A stretch of 64,000 bases of DNA from Megascapheus bottae (lineage: Eukaryota > Chordata > Mammalia > Rodentia > Geomyidae). The stretch is from contig JANJXV010000267.1 of assembly GCA_024803745.1 (NCBI GenBank), positions 1,353,001 through 1,417,000 on the forward strand. Reading direction: 5' to 3'. The notes under the pieces were generated by a model. It searched no databases and was not told the origin of the DNA. It saw only the letters and a program-made list of their open reading frames with translations. This document shows, one piece after another, positions 21,560 through 32,234 of the stretch (its first letter is position 1; every line of letters starts with the position of its first letter). The position numbers and the translations under genes are program-made.

Positions 21560-24500
21560 CTACTGATTATGACGAATGAGGGAAACCACTGAGCCTAAGT
21601 TCCTTTGAGTCTGGCTTACTTCACTTAATATGATTTGTTCTAAGTCTTTCCGTTTCCTAACAAATGGGGCGATGTCATTCTTTCTGACAGCAGCATAGAA
21701 TTCCATTGTGTACAAATACCACAACTTGTTGATCCACTCATCAACTGAGGGACATCTGGGTTGGTTCCATATCTTTGCTATGGTGAATAGTGCTGCAATG
21801 AACATTGTTGTGCTAGTGGGTTTAGTATGCCCTTGTTTCTGGATTGTTGGGTAAATGCCAAGTACTGGAATTGCTGGGTCATAGGGGAGTTGTATGTTTA
21901 GCGTTTTGAGGCACTGCCGCACTGCTTTCCATAGTGGTTGAACGAGTTTGCACTCCCACCAACAGTGTAGTAGTGATCCCTCCTGACCACATCCCCTCCA
22001 GCATCTGTTGTCATTCGTTTTCCTGATCCTGGCCATTCTAACTGGAGTTAGGTGGAATCTTAGACTTGTTTTGATTTGCATTTCTTTTATGACCAGAGAT
22101 GTTGAGCATTTCTTCATGTGTCTATAGGCCATTTTTGTTTCTTCTTCAGAGAAGACTCTCTTTAAGTCTTTGGCCCATTTTGTAATGGGATGGGTGTTAC
22201 TTTGGAGGTTAGTTTTGGAGTGATTCAATTTTTTGAGTTGTTGATATATTTTAGATATGAGGCCTTGTTCCGTTGTTTGGGTGGTGAAGATCTTCTCCCA
22301 CTCTGTAGGCTTCCTGATTAGTTTACTAGCTATATCCGTTGCCATACAAAAGCTCTGCAGTTTAATGCAGTCCCACTTATCCAGCCTTTCTCTGATTTGT
22401 TGTGATTCTTGGTCCTTATTAAGAAAGTTTCGACCTGTGCAGTGCCAAGGAGGCCTAGTGTATCTCCTATTCCTTCCTGTAAACTTTTCAGTGTGTCAGC
22501 TTTTTCCTCCACGTCTTTGATCCATTTGGAGTTAATTCTAGTGCAAGGGGACAAAGAAGGATCCAACTTTAGTTTTCTGCAGGTGTTTAACCAGTTCTGC
22601 CAGCACAACTTGTTGAAGAGGCTATCTTTCTACCATTCTATTTTTTTTGGCTCCCTGGTCAAAGATTAGGTGGCCATAGGTCTGTGGTTTAATATCTGGG
22701 TCCGCAGTTCTACTCCAATGGACTTCAGGCCTGTTCTTGTGCCAGTACCAAGCTGTTTTGAGAATTATAGCTCTGTAATAGAGCCTTAAGTTTGGAATTG
22801 AAATTCCTCCAGCGCTGTTCTTTCTGCTAAGAAGTGTTTTTGCTATTCGGGGTCTTTTATTATTCCATATGAAATTTTGAATTGCCTCTTCTATGTCTTT
22901 AAAGAATGACATTGGGATGTTGATGGGTATTACATTGAATTTGTAGATAGCCCTTGGCAAGATTGTCATTTTCACAATGTTGATTCTTCCAATCCAGGAG
23001 CATGGGAGGTTTTTCCATTTCCTTAGTTCTGCTTTAATTTCCTTTTTTAGGGTTTTAAAGTTTTCATCTAAACGGTCCTTTACATTCTTAGTTAAGCTAA
23101 TTGCTAGGTACTTTATTTTCTTTGAGGCTATTGTGAAAGGATTTTCTTTCCTGATTATTGCCTCGTTCCTCTCACTGTTGGCGTAAAGTAAGGCAGTTGA
23201 TTTGTGAGGGTTGATTTTATGGCCTGCTACCCTTCCAAAGCTTTGAATCAGCTCAAGGAGCTTGGGAGTAGAGTCTATAGGATTCTTTAAATACAGAATC
23301 ATGTCATCTGCAAAGAGGGATAGTTTTATTTCCTCTTTCCCTACTTGGATCCCCTTTATGCTTGCTTCTTGCCTTATTGAACTGCCTAGGAATTCTAGTA
23401 CTATGTTAAAAAGGAGTGGAGAGAGTGGGCATCCTTGTCTCGTTCCTGATTTTAGAGGGAATTGCTTTAGATTTTCACCATTAAGTATAATACTAGCAGT
23501 GGGTTTCTCATACACAGCCTTTATTACATTGAGAAATGTTCCATTGATTCCTAGTTTCTCCACATCTTTTAACATAAAGGGGTTTTGGATCTTGTCAAAT
23601 GCCTTTTGCGCATCTATTGAGACAATCATGTGATTTTATCCCTGCTCCTGTTGATGTGTTGAATTATATTAATTGATTTGTGTATGTTGAACCAGCTTTG
23701 CCTCCCCGTGATGAAACCAGTTTGATCATAGTGTATAATTTTTTTGATGAGTTGTTGTAGACGGTTGGCCAGTATTTTGTTGAGAAGTTTTGCATCGATG
23801 TTCATCAAAGAAATGGGTCTATAGATCTCTTTCTTTGATGAATCTCTGTCTGGTTTGGGGATGAGGGATATGCTGGCTTCACAGAATCAGTTTAGTAAAG
23901 AAACTTCATTTTCAATTTCGTTGAAGAGCTTGAGGAGTATTGGTGTGAGCTCTGCTTTGAAGACCTTATAGAATTCAGCTGTGAATCCATCTGGCCCTGG
24001 GCTCTTTTTAAGTGGAAGTTGTCTAATTTCCATTTCTATTTCAGAGCTTGAAATAGTCCTGTTGAGTTGGGTTAGCTCTTCTTGGTTCAGTGTGTGTATG
24101 TTAATATTGTCTAGGAATTCATCCATTTCTTCTAGATTCTCAAATTTGTTGGCGTAAAGGTTTGAGAAGTATTCCCTCATGATATTCTGGATCTTCGTAA
24201 TTTCTGTCGTGATATGACCATTTTCATCTGCGATTTTGTTTATTTCGATATGCTCTCTTCTTTTTTTGGTAAGATTTGCTAAGGGCTTGTCAATTTTGTT
24301 AATTCTTTCAAGAACCAACTCCTTGTTTTGTTGATTCTTTCTATAGTTTTTTTATTCCAAATCATTTAATTCTGCTTTGATTTTAATAATTTGCTTTCTC
24401 CTAATGGGTTTAGGGTTGGTTTGTTGCTCTTTTTCCAGGAGGTTAAGGTGAGACCTTAACTAGTTGGTTTGCCATTTTTCCAACTTGCTGTTGTAGGCAC

Positions 24501-25407
24501 TCCGCGCTATAAATTTTCCTCTGAGTACTGCCTTTGTTGTGTCCCTAAGGAGTTGATATTTGTGTGCTCCTTATTGTTAAATTTCATAAACAGTTGGATA
24601 TCTGTTCTGATCTCTTCGATTACCCATTGTTTTTGATTCAACAATGTGTGGTTCAGTCTCCATGAGTTACAGGGTTTTCTTTGGTGGAGATGTGTGTTCA
24701 GCTCCAATTTGATGCCTTTATGGTCTGAGAGTGTGCATGGAATAATTTCAGTGTGTCTGAATCTGTCCAGGTTTGCTTTATGGCCTAAGATGTGGTCTAT
24801 TTTGGAAAATGTTCCATGTGCTGCTGAGAAAAACGTATATTGTGGTGTTACTGGGTGGAATATTCTGCAGATGTCTGTTAGATCTAGTTGGTCTATATAG
24901 TTGTTCAGTTCTAAGGTTTCTCTGTTGAGTTTTTGCCTTGTTGATCTGTCCATAGGTGAGAGTGGTGTGTTAAACTCACCAACAATCACTGTATTTCGAT
25001 CTATGTATGGTTTCAGTGTAAGTAAAGTTTGCTTGATGAAGTTTGGAGCTCCGGGATTGGGTGTGTAAATATTTAGGATTGTTATGTCTTCCGGGAGGAA
25101 AGATCCCTTTAGTAGTATGTAGTAACCTTCTTTGTCTTTTCTTACTAATTTTAGTTTGAAGTCTATTGTATCTGATATGAGGATGGCAACTCTAGCCTGT
25201 TTATGGGGGCAGTTAGCTTGATAGAGTTTATTCCAACCTCTCACTTTCAAAAGATGATTGTTTTGGGGTAAGATGTGTCTCTTGAAGTCAGCAGAACGAT
25301 GGCTCTTGCTTTTTGATCCAACTAGACAGCCTATTCCGTTTAATTGGAGAGTTAAGTCCATTGATATTGAGAGTTAGGATTGAGAGATATTTATTAGTTC
25401 CTACCAT
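21560..25407 (-). pseudogene. L1 ORF2, copy 4, broken, with 4-bp insertion
   Basis: The span is 3848 bp because of a 4-base insertion near 22439-22443 (GTGCAGTGCC for GTGCC). It breaks the C-terminal region into frames 21560-22345 and 22330-22608. The RT frame (22622-23629, 335 residues) is open and contains FADD, with private Gln for Glu in IDAQKAF. The region 23887-24318 precedes RT. Endonuclease lesions are those of the array. The insertion is also in copy 8 and nowhere else. Confidence 0.94.
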
Positions 25408-25455
25408 TTTTAAAAGCTTTTAGTAGGGCCTGTGTCTAGACAGTTCTTGTGGTCC

Positions 25456-26639
25456 TTAGATGGTATGCTGTTTAGGTGCCATTTCTTTCCCTATATTGCA
25501 TTTATTTTGGTTTTCTATGTATAGAGCATCTTTGAGAATTCTCTGTAGTGTTGGTTTTGTTTCGACATATTGTTGCAGCTTTTCCCTGGAATGGAATGTT
25601 TTTATTTTTCCCTCAGTTATGAATGAGAGCTTAGCTGGCTACAGTATTCTTGGTTGGTAGTTATTTGATTTAAGGGCATGACATATATGCTTCCAGTCAC
25701 TTCGTGCTTGCATGGTCTCTGCTGAGAAATCTGGGGTTATTCTGATTGGTTTGCCTTTGTAGGTTACTGATCCCTTTTCCCTGGCTGCCTTTAGGATCTT
25801 TCCTTTCGTTTCTATTGATCCAGTTCGGATCACAATGTGGCGGTGGGATGTTCTTTTCTGGTCAGGTCTGTTTGGGGTTCTAAAAGCTTCTCGTATGTGG
25901 ATGGGCCTGCCCTTCTGGATATTTGGGAAATTCTCTGAGATGATTCCCTGAAGTATATTTCCAATACCATTGACCTCTTTCTCCACGCCCTCCTCAATAC
26001 CAACTAGCCTTAAATTAGGCTTCCTAATTGTATCTTGGACCTCCTGAAGCGCTCTCTCATATTTCCTAGATTTGGATTGACTCATTTTCTGTTCTTTATA
26101 ATACCTAAATTATCTTCAGCCACGGAAATTCTCTCCTCTGCAATGTCTCACCTGCTATCAAAGCTATCTACTTTATTTTTCATCTCCCTTGCTTCTAATT
26201 GCTCACTTTTGATGCCTTGCATCCCTTGTTTTAGATCATGTATGGATTTCTTTATCTCCTTGATTTCCTTTTGAGTGGTTAGCTCAGTAGCTTTATTTTC
26301 TTTGGACATTTGCTGGAGTTTGGTCACGTTTTTATTTGTGGATTCTTTGAATTCATCCATCTTTCTTTGAAAAACCTTTATTATGGCCTCCTTTATGGCT
26401 TCTTCTTTTTCACTTATCACCTTGTTTTTGCTTTCCTCTTGTTCAGGTATGGCTTCCTCCATTATCTCTTTCTTTATATTTTCACATTTTTCATTAATGA
26501 TGTTTATCAATTGCATTTGTGTAGCAATTGGAAGACTCTCCTCTAGGTTTGCCAGTGACTGTTCCATTGTCTGTTTACATTGGGTGGGGGATGTTGTTTC
26601 TTGATTTGACATTTTTCTTGAGTTTCTTGTTCTGCCCAT
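25456..26639 (-). pseudogene. L1 ORF1, copy 4, broken
   Basis: The 163-residue N-terminal frame (26639-26148) is identical in residues to those of copies 5, 6 and 7, showing how recent these duplications are. The RNA-binding frame 26085-25639 ends at the shared TAG. The TAA that once ended the gene is at 25456-25458. Confidence 0.92.
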
Positions 26640-27301
26640 TTGAAAAAGGGAGCAAGATTACTACTAAATCCGATTATAGTTTTTCAGATATAACCAACCT
26701 AGACCTCTGTAGCTGGCAGACACTAGATGTTCACAAGTTTTGATTGGTATTATCACTCTTTCTTTTTGTGCACTTAAGACCAGCCTAATACAACCACTGA
26801 TAAGTGATTTATACCCAAAACAATAAGCCTCTCAATCCAATCTCTATTGTCTTTAAGTCCCTCTGAGCCTAGAGAATAATTAACCACCTACATATACAAT
26901 ATTGCTCAACAGCCATCAAGTGTAGATCGGTGCAGTATAAGGGTTGAAAGACGAGCAGAGGTCCAGAGATAGAAAAAAAGAATTAGAGAGGTCAGGGGAG
27001 GTGCAAGAGGATTAACATAGGAGTGTAAGAATATTGTAGTAATGAAGAAAAGTTATAGCATAAGGATAACTGACATAAGTTGGTAAGTAGGTAGCATATT
27101 TGAGTACAAAGTTTGGAAAGTATTAGAATAAAACTTATGTGTTGCTGCACGACTAGCTCTTAGCCCAACCAGTGGCCTCACAGTGGACCATGGGATGGAT
27201 CTGTTTTTCTTGTCTACGTTGAGGGAAATGGGTATTTCACAAGATGCAGAAGCGAGGATTTCAGAAGCAAATGCTGTGAGTGAATTAGCTCGTAAAAAGC
27301 A

Positions 27302-27508
27302 TTTTTATTTTCTTTTATCTTTCTGCCAGTCTTGGGGCTTGAATTCAGGGCCTGAGCACTGTCCTCGGGTTTTCTCAAGTCTAGCCCTCTGCCACTTGAG
27401 CCACAGTGCCACATCTAGATTTTCTATCTATGTGATACTGAGCAATCAAACCCAGATCTTCATGGATGCTAGGCAAGCACTCTACCACTATGCCAAACTC
27501 TCAACCCT
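27302..27508 (-). mobile_element. IDL-Geo-type SINE, spacer 4 copy A
   Basis: Reverse SINE, 207 bp, same boundaries as the others. Upstream of it, GAGGGAAATGGG and AAGCGAGGATTTC are local variants; the latter recurs in spacer 6. Confidence 0.82.
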
Positions 27509-27753
27509 GACATAGTAATTATAAAGTCATCATCATCATCATCATCATATACAAATATCCTTTCTCCTACAAAGAATGAACACTTAACTGTGTCTAATGC
27601 TTTTTTTTTAATTTCACTAATTCTTCTGTGTTTTTCCCTCTTGCATTTTTTACACATGACAGCAAAGCCAATCATCAGGAAAAAATTGATTAGGATACAG
27701 AAACCTAATAATATCCTAGTAGATTGACGTCAAAAATATGTGCAAGATGCCCT

Positions 27754-27944
27754 GTGTGTTTGACCTAGTGGGAAAGTCCTTGGCTACCAAGCAGTAAGCC
27801 TCAGGTTTGATTCCTCATTACCACATACATAGAAAACGCTGCAAGTGGTGCTGTGGCTCGGTGGGACAGCTAAAGCCTAAAGAAAGCCCAAGAACAATGT
27901 TCACACTCTGAGGTCAAGTCCCAAGACTAGCAAAAACAAAAAAA
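27754..27944 (+). mobile_element. IDL-Geo-type SINE, spacer 4 copy B
   Basis: Forward degenerate SINE, 191 bp. Its tail is two A shorter than in spacers 1, 2, 3, 5 and 6, matching spacer 7. Confidence 0.76.
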
Positions 27945-28974
27945 TTCGACAAGGGGCAAAATGCAGGCAGAGAAGGCACTGTGAAGCAAATGTTTTGTAA
28001 AGGATGAGGGCAATATTGACCCTTAAGTTTGGATCTTACCTAAGAAAGGCTCCTTGAGCCTGAGACCAGACTGGTAGTTGGGCCTAGTGGAAGACATTGG
28101 GATTGGACAAATAAGGTGTGCTGTATACTACATCCACATGTATATTGTGAGATTGGAGGAGAGATTCAGCCTCCAGTAAGACTTTGGTGAGGTCTTTTGT
28201 GAGCAAGGATCTTTGGTCATTGGGCCCTGAAAGGTGACCCTGCCTCCCTCACAATGGAACAGAATATGGAACCCTGGTAACCAAGCCACTGTAACTAATA
28301 ACCAGCTCAAGCCAGCTCACTTGGCCTGTGGCTCAGGAGGAAGAAAGATGTTGCTGTGCTGTTGCCAAAGGTCAGGAAACTCGAGTCTCAGGCATGGAAG
28401 TTGTGGATGTCTTACTCGAAGATGTACATGCTAGATCATTGCCAAGCCACAAATCCAGTATAACAGAACTTTCTCTAAGAAGAAGGCCAGGAAAATCCAG
28501 GGCAACCAGATGAGGTAAATTTCTAAGAAGAAATGTATTTGACCCCATCATCCTCCCCACACACTACAACTTTCTTTTTTTTCATTTTTTTATTGTAATT
28601 AGTAAAAGGGTTAGATGATATTTGCCAGATAGAAGGTGCATTAATTCACATACATTGATACCCTTTCCCATGTCTTGGTACCCATTTCCCTCCAACCCCA
28701 CACCCCCCACCCGTTTTGGTTTTCCCCCTTCCCTATCAAATTTCAAATATCCAAATACAAATAAATTCAATATATCAGATAACAAAGTGAGATACTATAC
28801 CAATATGGGAAAACCAAGGGACAGCAAGCGAGATGAGAGACAACATAGTACATTAAGGACAACAATCATTCATTATATGGCTTTTGTGTCAATATCCTGG
28901 AGGTCCTTTCAATTAGCTTCACACTATATGGCCTTATATATGGCCTTTTGCTCTATTGACAATCTCTGCTAGTA

Positions 28975-28980
28975 GAGCCC
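28975..28980. repeat. Target site duplication GAGCCC, left
   Basis: The six bases left of the first LTR are repeated at 37944-37949, and the undisturbed site in other units reads TAGAGCCCAAGG once. A 6-bp duplication is typical of class II (betaretrovirus/IAP-like) integration. Confidence 0.95.
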
Positions 28981-29317
28981 TGCCGGGGCCTCCCGGCAGC
29001 AAATTGGGGTTCCTGAAATAAGGGGCAGGGACTGGAAAAATTAGAAGAGAGACAAACACATCGGGTCCAGGAGGTCTGCAGCCCAAGCAAAAACTGCCTC
29101 CTCGTTTATTCTTAACACAAAGTTTTTATCCCCTCCCGAGACCAGGGCCCTCCCAGGTGTTACATCCAGATCGTTAATCAGGGAGCTGTTGAGGGTTACA
29201 TTCATATGGTAAATCTCAGATCAAATGAACAGGAGAAGGCCAAAAAAACAATAAGACAATCAAGCAATTATCTGATGCAAATCAAAGTACAGTTTGTTTC
29301 CACTCTTGCTCCCGACA
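28981..29317 (-). repeat. 3' LTR of the retrovirus (337 bp)
   Basis: On the sense strand it begins TGTCGGGAGC and ends CCGGCA (TG...CA termini). It differs from the 5' LTR only by one C at about 28991-28993 (TCCCGG against TCCGG) and by one base near its right end (CCCGACA against CCCCACA). The TATA-like GGGATAAAAAC is at 29122-29132 and AATAAA at 29105-29110. In this copy the AATAAA would serve RNA 3' end formation. Confidence 0.96.
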
Positions 29318-29331
29318 TATCCCCCGTCTCT
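29318..29331 (-). promoter_or_regulatory. Probable polypurine tract (plus-strand primer)
   Basis: On the sense strand AGAGACGGGGGATA lies immediately before the 3' LTR. Retroviruses prime plus-strand DNA from such a tract. One C interrupts it and the last TA is not purine-only, so its exact limits are uncertain. Confidence 0.55.
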
Positions 29332-29796
29332 ATTTTAAAAGAAACACAAGTGCAATTTCTATTCTTTTCACTATCTCTAATATCTCATTATCCTGTCTCA
29401 CTTTCCAAAAATGACTGGTCCCTTCATCTAAAGGGGATAGATGGGCGGAGATTCGGCTTCTGTGACTTCTTCAAGCTGACTCAGGGGCGTTGTCTCTGTG
29501 CTTGACCAGGGACCTTAAAAAGCCTAGCCTGTTTATTAGGGATTGCAAGGATTAGATATCAGGAATAATAATTTACTCCAAACTAGAGATCATATTTGAC
29601 ATTTAACAACTGCACAAACCATCTTTGGCTACAATAGTGTAGTTACATAGCACCCATTTGCAAAAGCCTTTTCTTGATTGTCTGGGGAACTAAGTTTCTG
29701 CAACCTTAACAATGCTTCAGTTGTCAGATCTAAACAGATTAATAGAGACACAAGTCTCAGATCCACAAACTTTTCCTGAATTTGTGGCTGGTGTCA

Positions 29797-29826
29797 AAAA
29801 TAAATAAATAAATAAATAAATAAAAA
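29797..29826. repeat. (AAAT)n microsatellite in the env-less region
   Basis: About seven copies of AAAT/AAATA within the retroviral 3' region. A likely source of length polymorphism between element copies. Confidence 0.9.
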
Positions 29827-30087
29827 TTTTGCTCAATTAGGGCTTTAAACTATCCACTATCACAGAAGATTGACAAGTTCCTGCCCAGTTATGTAAGGCA
29901 CGGGCATTAGTAAGGCATGCTTACAAACTATTCTATGACCTCCCGGCTCTGATTAATTTGATCGGCCAAGCACAAGTGACTAAGATCTGACACCATCTCT
30001 GCCATCCAAGCAGAGGCTTTCTGCGTCGTGTCCCAGTAGAGTTTCCCCACACAGGGATAAATGTCCCATTGGCAATTCACTTGCTTA

Positions 30088-30240
30088 GTTGCTGGACTTG
30101 AACTCAGGGCCTGGGCACTGTCCCTCAGCTCTCCAGCTCAAGGCTAGCACCCTGCCACTGTGAGTCCTGAGCTTGGTGCTTGAGTGCTGTCCCCCAGCTG
30201 TTCAGCTCAGAGCTAGCACTCTGCGGCTTCAAGCTCCAAA
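30088..30240 (-). mobile_element. Two Geo-SINE right-monomer fragments inside the retrovirus
   Basis: Plus-strand GACTTGAACTCAGGGCCTGG at about 30096-30115 and CTCAAGGCTAGCACCCTGCCAC at 30137-30158 match the reverse complement of the right half of the IDL-Geo SINEs in the array spacers. A second, weaker version follows (GAGTGCTGTCCCCCAGCTG and AGAGCTAGCACTCTG at 30182-30224). Both have the same sense as the retrovirus. They look like a partial tandem duplication of SINE sequence carried within the element. Confidence 0.65.
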
Positions 30241-32010
30241 GCAACTCTGCCTTAATAGCACTCTGCTGCCAGATTAGACACCACAATCTCACAGGGACTT
30301 TGCTTTGCCCGGGGTTGGCTCAAAACTGCAGTTTTCAGATCAGTGAGTCCTACGAACGGCCATGTATCTCCAATAGAGCAACAAGGTGGTAGACACAGAA
30401 ATAGTCTCTAAGCATGAGCTTACCTAGAACCTGGAAAAGGCCAAAGTTACATCTGAATAAGGATTGCAGTTCTTCTCTAATGGGCTAGCTGGAAGTTACA
30501 AGAGCAAGCTGAAATAGCAATTAAGCAATTACTTTGGTAGTCCTGATTTTCCTTTTCTCTCTTTCTTTAAACATATAAGACAACTTCACTTTCAAATATT
30601 GTTCAGAAACCCATTTCCAATGTTCTTAATAACTTTTACTGATACTGGCTTAAACAATTAACACCTTAGCCTTTATTTGCAATTGAAAAACCTTTAAGGG
30701 CACAAAGAGCTCCTGCCCTCAGGCCCCCTAGGGCCCAAGGCACTCCTCTTGCCTTTCAGAAAAAAGGGGCTCTTATGCAGTTTAGATTACTGGCTAAAAC
30801 TCCAACGACAGTTTAAACTCAAATAACAGTTTTTCCCTAATGCAAGAACTATAGACATCAGTGCACCAAAAGTCCAAGTCTGGACTTAGTTTTCTTCCTT
30901 TTTTTTTTTTTAAACATTCCTTTAAAATACTAATCACATTATCCACATTTACCATCAGATTTCTAGTGTCAGTTTGCAAGAAAGGACAGGCAAAGTTTCT
31001 GACGTTAATGAACAATTTTACATTTAAATCTCTAATACATGTTTCCAAACTTTAACTTAAAGTAATAAATCCCAAATTCCCTAACACCTCTGAGCTGAAC
31101 AGGATACAATGTTTACAATGTAAACAGCTGTATGCCCTGCAATAAAATGCAGATTTCAGGATCTAGAAAAATATTTACCAGTTTTTCTTTAAGACAACAC
31201 AATAATTCTTTGAGACATTGTAAAACATCCAAACCTAATATTTTTCTTGAAGTTTTAAGCTTAGATTTACCCAATTGTCTTTGTGTTTAAGTATAAATTT
31301 ATCCCTTTTTTTTTTTTTTTCAGCATGCTGACAATTTAACCTAGAACATGTTCACTCACTCATTCACACACATTCATACTCAAAGATCATAAAGCGCGCA
31401 AAATTAATATCGGCCGTTCAATTTCCGGAAGTTTGTGTCAAGAGAGTTTTGCCAATTTTACTCTTACAGGTGAGAACCAGGTTCGAAACAAAACTTTTTG
31501 CAAGGCAACTTAGCTGGAATTTATTTTTCCAGGGCTTGTTACAACTGCAGACATGGGGGAGCGGCCATGCTAGGCCCAGAAATGTTCAAATAAATAACAA
31601 GGATGTGTGCTTGAGTACGCACAGAAAAACCATAAGGACCCACACTTAGAAATGGTACCAATTTTAAAGACAAAAACTGGACAAAGAAAAATATGTAACA
31701 TGAACAAGACAGAGAAGCGGAGACTTTTAAATAATCAGACATTGACATATAACAAGAAAATTGGACTCAATCAGATACACTTAACAGCTATTTTTAGATT
31801 TAGGCATGTCTTGCTGGTGGGACTCTCAGGTATGCCTTGATATTGACAAGAAACTCAGAAGGGGAAGGGGGGTCAAGGCGTCCCTTGACCACCCAGGCCT
31901 CTATTTTAGGCCCACAGTGCACCCCTTTTTTTTTTTTTTTTAAATAAAAAATAAAATAGAATAAAAAAAATAAAACAAAACACAGACATACAGGGGGTCG
32001 GCCGACTTCT

Positions 32011-32016
32011 ACTTAC
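32011..32016 (-). promoter_or_regulatory. Candidate splice donor after pol
   Basis: The sense strand reads CCAGAG|GTAAGTAG, a near-consensus 5' splice site, 3' of the pol stop. With env gone its use is unknown. It could support a spliced subgenomic RNA together with the leader donor, or be chance. Confidence 0.35.
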
Positions 32017-32234
32017 CTCTGGAGGCCTTTGCTTTTCACCTGGGCATCTTTTACAAAAAAGGTTATTAAGAAGAGGGATGGTAAAGACAAAATAATGTCA
32101 CATATTAAATTGTGTAGAGTCAATGAATATGTTAAAAGGTCCCTACATAATAGTAAAAGGAGGAGAAACACAGCTCATATGAATGTGTGGAACAAGTGGA
32201 TCAGTAGCAGTCCCAATAGACATGCACAAATAAC

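Larger units (their letters stand above)
21141..26639 (-). mobile_element. LINE-1 copy 4
   Basis: L1 body with tail about 21141-21165, ORF2 at 21560-25407 and ORF1 at 25456-26639. It is a mosaic: its ORF2 3' third matches copy 8, its middle matches copy 3, and a short patch at about 25326-25340 (ACAGCCTATTCCG) matches copy 1 rather than copies 2, 3 or 5-8. Confidence 0.95.
26640..28570. other. Spacer 4 between L1 copies 4 and 5
   Basis: About 1.93 kb with (ATC)n at 27527-27548. It shares a set of variants with spacer 7 only: a shorter A tail on the forward SINE (ACAAAAAAATTCG) and GACTTTGGTGAGG for GTCTTTGGTGAGG near 28180. It also shares GGTGCTGTGGCTCGG with spacers 1 and 7. No gene recognised in 27945-28570. 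Confidence 0.78.
29318..32234 (-). other. Env-less 3' region of the retrovirus, non-coding
   Basis: Where a betaretrovirus would carry env there are 2.9 kb with no minus-strand frame beyond about 84 residues and no signal peptide, fusion peptide or CX6CC-like pattern that I can see. It contains (AAAT)n at 29797-29826, two Geo-SINE-like pieces at about 30088-30240, and A-runs on the sense strand (plus T-runs) at 30899-30912, 31306-31320 and 31926-31943. A strong splice-donor match (AG|GTAAGT on the minus strand, GT side at 32011-32016) lies about 220 bp after the pol stop. The origin of most of this region is unknown; capture of host DNA is possible. Confidence 0.8.

Noticed and set aside
31440..31600. 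A second, LTR-like fragment (AATAAA and pyrimidine-rich sequence) inside the env-less region
   Set aside because: No matching partner, no TG...CA boundaries and no primer site that I could define.
29318..32234. A retroviral env gene
   Set aside because: Looked for signal peptide, SU/TM features and long frames on the minus strand; none found.
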